From JACIYW01 sp014359745 (lineage in GTDB: Bacteria; Pseudomonadota; Alphaproteobacteria; Rhodobacterales; Rhodobacteraceae), in assembly GCA_050433985.1 (NCBI GenBank), contig JBNPWE010000054.1, positions 1 through 7,674 of the forward strand: a stretch of DNA of 7,674 nucleotides, given 5' to 3'. The notes beneath the pieces were generated by a model. The model had not been told where the DNA came from, searched no databases, and saw nothing but the letters and a program-made list of their open reading frames with translations. Position numbers and translations under genes: made by a program. Positions 1-3,783 of this stretch are shown one piece after another; the first letter of the stretch is position 1, and every line of letters begins with the position of its first letter.

Positions 1-323
1 CGGCGCTTGCCCGCGACGGAGAACGGCTGGCACGGATAGCCCGCAGTGACGATGTCCACCGCGCCGCGCCACGGGCGGCCGTCGAAGGTGGCAACATCGT
101 CCCAGACAACAGCCTGATCCAGGGACGCGTCTTCCATCCGCGCCACGAGAGTGGCTGCGGCGAAGGTTTCCCGTTCGACATGGCCCACAGCACGATATCG
201 GGGGACGGCGATGGCGAGCCCGAGGTCAAGCCCGCCCGCGCCGGAGCAGAGGGAGAGGCCGAAGAGGCATGCGTCTCCGGCCCCGGAAGCGTCTCCGGTG
301 GAAGGTAAAGCCAGGTCATGCAT
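1..323 (-). CDS. Cytosine-C5 DNA methyltransferase, N-terminal part (runs off the window)
   Basis: Transfers a methyl group from S-adenosylmethionine to carbon 5 of cytosine; in a phage this usually protects DNA from host restriction. The 107 visible residues carry the family's first motifs: the SAM-binding LCSGAGGLDLGL at about residues 25-36, an acidic residue (E50, in VGHVERE) where motif II is expected, and the catalytic GYPCQPFS at 95-102 with nucleophile Cys98. The target-recognition domain and C-terminus lie beyond base 1. I chose the ATG at 323 because it is in frame with these motifs; it starts one base after the stop of the upstream methyltransferase and has no clear Shine-Dalgarno, which suggests translational coupling. 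A different-frame ATG at 319 opens an overlapping frame (see findings). The family call is secure; target site and exact start are not. Confidence 0.9.
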   Translation of the reverse strand, partial: MHDLALPSTGDASGAGDACLFGLSLCSGAGGLDLGLAIAVPRYRAVGHVERETFAAATLVARMEDASLDQAVVWDDVATFDGRPWRGAVDIVTAGYPCQPFSVAGKR

Positions 324-324
324 G

Positions 325-1719
325 TCACGCGGCGGTCTGGCGCTTGCGCGCGGGTTCGGGGGCGGCGTCCGTGACCGGAGCGACGTCGCCGTCCGGAACA
401 TCGGCGGGGGCTTCGACGCTGTCGCCCAGACGCTCGGCCCTTACGGTCGCGAAGGTCCGGCCGTCGCCGTCGAGGATCGCGTCACGGCCGGTGTCGGCCT
501 GCCAGCGTTCAACGGCGACATCGACATAGGCCGGGCTGATTTCCATGGCGAACACACGGCGGCCGTTGGCCTCGCCCGCCATGATCTGCGAGCCGGAGCC
601 CGAGAACGGCTCGTAGCAGAGCCCGCCACGGGCGACGTGCTGGCGCATCGGGATGCCGAAGGCGTCGAGCGGTTTCGGCGTCGGGTGGTCGGGGCGCTCG
701 TCCCTGACGAAGGACGGCATTTCCCAGGTCGAGGGCAGCGTCTGCTCAGCGACCTTCGGCGGTCGGTTCGGGCGGCGCCAGCCCATGAAGCAGGGCTCGT
801 GCTTCCAGAGGTAGTGGGAGCGGGTCAGAACCCCGCGGTCCTTCACCCAGATGATCTGCTGGTGCACGAAGGCGCCGGCCTTTTCCCAGCAGGCCTCCAG
901 CATCGCCTGGCGACGCGAGGCATGCCAGCAATACCAGGCGGCGTCCTCGGTGATCGCCTCAGCAACAGCGGCGGCGATGAACCCGTCGTAGAGTTCGGCG
1001 CCCTGCGAACTGTCGTCCCAGGTCGTCCCGTAGGAAGCCGACCAGTCTTTATTCCGCGTCGGATGGTTCGAGCCGTCGTAATCGACGAGATAGGGCGGGT
1101 CGGTGGCGAACAGCACGGCGCGCTCGCCGTTCATCAGGCGTCGCACGTCGTCGTGTTTCGTGCTGTCACCACACAGCAGCCGATGGTCGCCGAGGATCCA
1201 GAGATCGCCCGCCCGCGACGCCGGATTGCGCGGAGGTTCGGGGATGGTCACCGGCGGCACGCTGGCACCACCACTCCCTTCGTCGCCTTCGCCCTCCGGC
1301 ACGAACGCCAGCAGCTTGTCGAGCTCGCCGTCCGAGAATCCGACCAGCGACAGGTCGAAATCCTCGGCCAGCAGATCGTTCAGCTCCGCCGACAGTAGCG
1401 CCTCGTCCCAGGTGCCGAGTTCGGTCAGCTTGTTGTCCGCGATGCGGTACGCCCGCCGCTGCGCCTCGGTCAGATGCCCGAGCACGATCACTGGGGCCTC
1501 GGTCAGCCCCAGCTGCGTGGCGGCGAGCACCCGGCCATGCCCGGCGATCAACTCACCGTCCTCTGCTACAAGGCAGGGCACGGTCCAACCGAATTCGGCC
1601 ATGCTGGCGGCGATCTTCGCGACCTGGTCCGGCCCGTGCGCCTTCGCGTTCTTCGCGTAGGGCTGCAGCTTGGCCAGCGGCCACATCTCGATCCGATCCG
1701 GGGCAAAGCTCAGCGTCAT
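325..1719 (-). CDS. ParB-domain / DNA amino-methyltransferase fusion (N6-adenine or N4-cytosine)
   Basis: A 464-residue modification enzyme. Residues about 10-80 form a ParB/sulfiredoxin-like domain with the box ELIAGHGRVLAA (57-67). After an acidic Gly/Pro-rich linker (140-170) comes the methyltransferase: ILGDHRLLCGDSTK (175-188), catalytic DPPY (207-210), HPTPKP (345-350), then the SAM-binding EPFSGSG (370-376). Having DPPY before FSGSG marks the beta class; DPPY favours adenine N6. The Ala/Pro-rich tail (430-464) has no recognisable domain. ParB-methyltransferase fusions are common in tailed phages and act without a cognate endonuclease. The ATG at 1719 gives the usual N-terminus, with a GAGGA about 11 bases upstream; an in-frame ATG at 1755 would add 12 residues. 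The 441 bases before it are non-coding, so it may have its own promoter. It pairs with the C5 methyltransferase downstream. Confidence 0.9.
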   Translation of the reverse strand: MTLSFAPDRIEMWPLAKLQPYAKNAKAHGPDQVAKIAASMAEFGWTVPCLVAEDGELIAGHGRVLAATQLGLTEAPVIVLGHLTEAQRRAYRIADNKLTELGTWDEALLSAELNDLLAEDFDLSLVGFSDGELDKLLAFVPEGEGDEGSGGASVPPVTIPEPPRNPASRAGDLWILGDHRLLCGDSTKHDDVRRLMNGERAVLFATDPPYLVDYDGSNHPTRNKDWSASYGTTWDDSSQGAELYDGFIAAAVAEAITEDAAWYCWHASRRQAMLEACWEKAGAFVHQQIIWVKDRGVLTRSHYLWKHEPCFMGWRRPNRPPKVAEQTLPSTWEMPSFVRDERPDHPTPKPLDAFGIPMRQHVARGGLCYEPFSGSGSQIMAGEANGRRVFAMEISPAYVDVAVERWQADTGRDAILDGDGRTFATVRAERLGDSVEAPADVPDGDVAPVTDAAPEPARKRQTAA

Positions 1720-1770
1720 CGTCGGGTCATTCCTCGGATCAGGGTGGATACCCATGGCTTCCGGACCCCG

Positions 1771-1820
1771 GTGTCCAGACTGGACTCCAAGCGGGGTCCA
1801 GTGGCCGCTAGGGTGTCCAG
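1771..1820. repeat. GTCCAG repeat cluster upstream of the methyltransferase
   Basis: GTCCAG occurs at 1773-1778, 1796-1801 and 1815-1820, with its reverse complement CTGGAC at 1780-1785. The longer GTGTCCAG is exact at 1771-1778 and 1813-1820. The first copy and the inverted copy form the near-palindrome GTCCAGACTGGAC. The cluster ends about 50 bases before the methyltransferase ATG, where a regulator or the ParB-like domain could bind. The repeats are visible; the binding role is inference. Confidence 0.5.
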
Positions 1821-2000
1821 CATCAAGGGTTTGATTTTGCGGTGTTTCAGGCGGGTTCAGGCGGGTCTGGCTTCCGCGTGGCTTCCCAAAAATCCGGCCC
1901 TGTCGCTGGCGATGTCCCGCGCTTCGCCCGCCAGCATACAAATGTCGCACAGAAGGAACCGCGAAGTCGTCTGAGGGGGGGGCGGGGCGGACAGCGGCCC

Positions 2001-2128
2001 GCAAGGAAAGGATCAGCGCCTTTCCTTTTGCAACGACTCTCGCCAACGAAAGGATGGTTTCGTTCGGGGCTGCGCCGCGCGCGCCTCTCCCGAGCATATC
2101 CACTTTCTAGCCCGGGAGAGGCGTTTTT
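2001..2128 (+). ncRNA. Candidate small RNA with three hairpins
   Basis: On the plus strand three hairpins follow one another with no gene around them. Hairpin 1 (2001-2031) pairs GGAAAGG with CCTTTCC over a 7-base loop, and GCAA with TTGC beyond a two-T bulge. Hairpin 2 (2045-2064) pairs AACGAAA with TTTCGTT over the loop GGATGG. Hairpin 3 is the terminator at 2082-2128. GAAAGGAT occurs in both hairpin 1 (2006-2013) and hairpin 2 (2048-2055), exposing GGA in or beside each loop. The 5' end is unknown, perhaps near 1950. I match no named RNA family. The alternative is an unexpressed structured spacer. Confidence 0.3.
2082..2128 (+). terminator. Rho-independent terminator facing the plus strand
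   Basis: CGCCTCTCCCG (2082-2092) pairs perfectly with CGGGAGAGGCG (2113-2123), an 11-bp stem; two more G-C pairs can form past one mismatch. Five T residues follow at once (2124-2128). On the minus strand the stem is followed by CGCGCGG and has no T run, so it is directional. No plus-strand gene lies upstream, so it may end a small RNA or block antisense transcription. Confidence 0.65.
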
Positions 2129-2160
2129 GTCTGCGCGAAAACCCTCTACAAGAGACTTTC

Positions 2161-2589
2161 CTACAGGCTGCGCGCCAGCTTGATGATTTCGAGGATCGGC
2201 AGTTTTCGGTTGAAGGGCTGCCTGTTGAGGTTGAGCGCGATCAGCGACAGACCGTACTGCCAGTGCTGGTTCGCGGCGGCGTGGCAAAGCCCGACGTGCC
2301 AGCAAATGTTCTTCCAGCGTTCGCCATGTGCCTTCATCCAGACGATCTTGCCGTCGACGGGTTCGAGGCAGTTCGTCCAGGTCAGCGTCTCCTCCATCCG
2401 CGCGATGTCCCGCGGCGAGGGCGAGACGCGCATGGGCTTCGGCTCCTGGCCCACCTTGTCGGCGAACCCGTGGACGATCTCGGGCCATGTGCTGAAGTAT
2501 CCGTTGCGCCGGGGCTCGGGGAGACGGCGCAGGATCATCCCCGCCTCGGCGAGCCGCGCCTCCACGTCGGCTGGTGTCCAGTGGGTCAT
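2161..2589 (-). CDS. DUF6362-like phage protein with C-terminal helix-turn-helix
   Basis: A 142-residue cytoplasmic protein of a family common in alphaproteobacterial prophages (name from memory: DUF6362). The N-terminal signature HWTPADVEARLAEAG (3-17), then YFSTWPEIVHGF (31-42) and SPSPRDIARMEE (56-67), is typical. The region around 91-120 (RWKNICWHVGL to HWQYGLSLIAL) sits where the family has a sigma-region-4-like helix-turn-helix, which suggests DNA binding. The recognition helix looks poor in arginine (CHAAANQHW) compared with the relatives I recall. The ATG at 2589 overlaps the previous stop as ATGA and has GAGAGG about 7 bases upstream. It ends the ruvC block before a 441-base non-coding stretch. 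Its exact function is unknown; these genes often lie near phage methyltransferase and packaging genes. Confidence 0.7.
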   Translation of the reverse strand: MTHWTPADVEARLAEAGMILRRLPEPRRNGYFSTWPEIVHGFADKVGQEPKPMRVSPSPRDIARMEETLTWTNCLEPVDGKIVWMKAHGERWKNICWHVGLCHAAANQHWQYGLSLIALNLNRQPFNRKLPILEIIKLARSL

Positions 2590-2783
2590 TTCCGCACCTC
2601 TCGTTCCATTGGGCGCGCGCCGTAGAGACGCTCGCCGAGTTGCCGCACCAGCTCCCGCTCAGGCCAAGTAAGTCTCTGGTCGTCAAGGGAAACTGCGAAC
2701 ACGCGTTGCTCCTTCCAGCCGTCGCGCTTGACCTGTTCGGGGCTGCGGCGATCGCCGCCATAGCCACGGGGAAACCGCCTCAT
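2586..2783 (-). CDS. Small phage protein of unknown function (65 aa)
   Basis: I recognise no defined function. The protein is very basic at the N-terminus (MRRFPRGYGGDRRS), then reads GWKEQRVFAVSLDDQRLTWP and ends in an amphipathic helix (ERELVRQLGERLYG). This WKEQ...V..DDxRLTxxERELVRQLGxKLYG pattern resembles small proteins I recall beside ruvC-like genes in other alphaproteobacterial prophages. The start is well supported: ATG at 2783 overlaps the ruvC stop as ATGA and a G-rich Shine-Dalgarno (AAGGGGGG) lies just upstream. Its stop overlaps the next start the same way. The overlaps on both sides argue that it is a real coupled gene. A role as a partner of the resolvase or another DNA-processing protein is only a guess from position. 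Confidence 0.7.
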   Translation of the reverse strand: MRRFPRGYGGDRRSPEQVKRDGWKEQRVFAVSLDDQRLTWPERELVRQLGERLYGARPMEREVRK

Positions 2784-3316
2784 TGCAGGCCCCCCTTGGT
2801 CTCCAGCGCCCAGAGCAGGATGGCGATGGCGTCGGCCTCGTTGTCGTCGGCGGGGCTGAAGCCGCGGGCGCGGGCCGCGGCAATCATCGCCTCCTTGGGA
2901 GCGTTGCCCTTGCCGGTAGCGTGGCGCTTGATCGTGCCGACCGGGACGCCCTCGTAGGGGATACCGCGCAGTTCGGCCCATGCGGTCAGCGTGGCCATCA
3001 GCCCGCCATAGACATGGGCCGCGTCGGTCGCGGCGTGGCGACGGACCTCCTCGAACCAGATCGCCGCGACCGGCCCGGACAGACGGTCGATCTCGGTCAG
3101 CCAGTTGGTGAAGCGCAGGTAGCGCATGCCGCCACCGTCGAAGCGGCCGGGGCGGAAGGACACCGTGCCGGAGGTGATCAGCCCGTCGATGCCGTGCAGC
3201 GCCCATCCCGTGGCGGTGCCGAGATCCAGCGCCAGCATTGCGCGGTTGGCCCGGACGGCAGGCGGCAGATCGGGGATTGCCTCGCGGCGGTGTGTGGCGA
3301 GAGTCAGGTCAGCCAT
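2780..3316 (-). CDS. Phage RuvC-like Holliday junction resolvase
   Basis: A 178-residue RNase H-fold nuclease that would cut four-way DNA junctions and branched replication intermediates before packaging. Expected acidic positions are present: LALDLGTATGWAL with Asp31 on the first strand, IWFEE (E89/E90), and the C-terminal DDNEADAIAI (157-166) with D157/D158 and D162. The basic segment TIKRHATGKGNAPKEAM (128-144) matches the substrate-binding region of phage and chromosomal RuvC. Length fits the family. I chose ATG 3316 because AGAGGAG lies 7 bases upstream and homology begins soon after. The same frame is open back to ATG 3787, which overlaps the primase-helicase stop as ATGA; that 335-residue reading is less likely. 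No RuvA or RuvB is present here, as is usual for phage resolvases. Confidence 0.87.
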   Translation of the reverse strand: MADLTLATHRREAIPDLPPAVRANRAMLALDLGTATGWALHGIDGLITSGTVSFRPGRFDGGGMRYLRFTNWLTEIDRLSGPVAAIWFEEVRRHAATDAAHVYGGLMATLTAWAELRGIPYEGVPVGTIKRHATGKGNAPKEAMIAAARARGFSPADDNEADAIAILLWALETKGGLQ

Positions 3317-3323
3317 GGGTGGT

Positions 3324-3330
3324 CTCCTCT
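3324..3330 (-). promoter_or_regulatory. Ribosome binding site deciding the ruvC start
   Basis: AGAGGAG on the minus strand, 7 bases before ATG 3316. It is a near-ideal Shine-Dalgarno, and it favours the 178-residue resolvase over the 335-residue reading that begins at 3787. Confidence 0.75.
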
Positions 3331-3353
3331 TCTGGTTGGCTGCTCGGGTGGAA

Positions 3354-3397
3354 GACGACGGCGGTCTGGTGCTTGGCGGTACGGGGCCGCCGTCGTC
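3354..3397. repeat. 11-bp inverted repeat in the ruvC leader
   Basis: GACGACGGCGG (3354-3364) is perfectly complementary to CCGCCGTCGTC (3387-3397) across a 22-base gap. In the minus-strand transcript it would form a stem ending about 37 bases before the ruvC ATG and just ahead of the ribosome binding site. There is no T run, so it is not an intrinsic terminator. It could affect ruvC translation or mRNA stability; that is inference. Confidence 0.55.
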
Positions 3398-3443
3398 GGA
3401 TCGGAAGATTGGTGCGTGGGCAGGCCTCGCGCGCGAAACCCCT

Positions 3444-3513
3444 GGGGGTGGGCGTGGGAGAACCCGCCTGCGGCGTTCTCCCCCACCCCCGTAGGGGGTG
3501 GTTTCACCCCCTA
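3444..3513. promoter_or_regulatory. Mutually exclusive hairpins (attenuator-like) in the ruvC leader
   Basis: Four segments can pair in two ways. GGGGGTGG (3444-3451) can pair with CCACCCCC (3483-3490), continuous with GGGAGAAC (3456-3463) pairing GTTCTCCC (3475-3482). The same CCACCCCC can instead pair with GGGGGTGG (3494-3501) over a GTA loop. TAGGGGGTG (3492-3500) can pair with CACCCCCTA (3505-3513) over GTTT. So 1:2 plus 3:4 competes with 2:3, the logic of a transcription or translation switch. The pairings are exact; switching is untested. Confidence 0.4.
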
Positions 3514-3744
3514 AACTGGAAAACCGCAGCAACACACTGACAGGTAAAGGGAATTCCAGTTTCGGGAGGGTGCTTTCGCCTGACTCGCCCGAAACTGGGT
3601 GCAGCGTAGCGGTTGCGGTCCGAGCGCAATCCTGAAGGGGCAGTTTCGGAAGCGGGCCGAAACTGGTCCCAGCGGACGTTTGCGGGAGTCCGCGAAACGA
3701 TGGCGAGGCAGTTTCGGCAAGGCCCCGCATCTGGGTGAAACTGG
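3510..3744. repeat. Iteron-like array of CCGAAACTG/CAGTTTCGG (candidate replication origin or operator array)
   Basis: The 9-base element is exact at 3557-3565, 3589-3597, 3641-3649, 3657-3665 and 3709-3717. Weaker copies lie at 3510-3518 (CCTAAACTG) and 3735-3743 (GTGAAACTG). From 3557 on, orientation strictly alternates, giving three inverted pairs. The pair at 3556-3598 has 11-bp perfect arms (CCAGTTTCGGG); the pair at 3641-3665 has 9-bp arms around 7 bases. Copies at 3589/3641 and 3657/3709 form two modules repeated at a 68-base period, each with a small inverted repeat near its middle (TTGCG...CGCAA, and GCGGAC...GTCCGC). The repeats fall in different codon frames, so selection acts on DNA or RNA, not protein. 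Position directly after the primase-helicase gene fits an origin bound by that protein; a regulator's operators or an RNA structure are alternatives. Confidence 0.6.
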
Positions 3745-3783
3745 CTCCTGCGCAATTCTGCGCGAAGCGATCTGCGGGGGCGA

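Larger units (their letters stand above)
1720..2160. other. Non-coding region between the DUF6362-like gene and the methyltransferase
   Basis: No convincing gene lies here on either strand. The minus-strand frame of the methyltransferase stays open for about 128 codons upstream of its start, but that peptide is low-complexity and is best explained by high GC. The left part (1771-1820) holds GTCCAG repeats next to the methyltransferase start. A short direct repeat, two copies of CAGGCGGGT, lies around 1848-1867. The right part (2001-2128) holds three hairpins ending in a plus-strand intrinsic terminator. I found no strong promoter; a TACAAA at 1937-1942 on the plus strand is a weak -10 candidate without a matching -35. 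Confidence 0.7.
3317..3783. other. 467-base non-coding region between primase-helicase and ruvC
   Basis: Going along the minus strand it holds the iteron-like array, then the competing GC-rich hairpins, then the 11-bp inverted repeat, then the ruvC ribosome binding site. One minus-strand frame is open throughout, but its translation is Pro/Arg/Ser-rich, unlike any domain I know. The element is read there variously as AETA, GTSF, PKLP and PVSG, which argues against a conserved peptide. I see no clear sigma-70-type promoter. Confidence 0.75.

Noticed and set aside
151..1398. Long plus-strand frame of 415 codons opposite the methyltransferase genes
   Set aside because: It is antisense to two well-identified methyltransferases, and its product is Arg/Gly/Val-rich text without a domain; typical of high-GC DNA.
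1913..1943. Plus-strand promoter for the candidate small RNA (TACAAA at 1937-1942)
   Set aside because: No acceptable -35 lies 16-18 bases upstream, so I do not list it as a promoter.
2082..2128. Terminator for the minus-strand ruvC operon
   Set aside because: On the minus strand the stem is followed by GC-rich sequence; the T run is only on the plus-strand side.
1847..2767. Minus-strand frame of 306 codons spanning the DUF6362-like gene and the non-coding region
   Set aside because: It crosses the real gene boundary in another frame and reads as Arg/Ala/Pro-rich; the overlapping genes have ribosome sites, ATGA joints and family motifs.
3304..3507. 67-codon minus-strand frame overlapping the ruvC start
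   Set aside because: Proline-rich text over the hairpins, no ribosome site and no family resemblance.
3510..3744. CRISPR array
   Set aside because: The repeats are only 9-11 bases long, alternate in orientation, and have unequal spacing; no cas operon is present.
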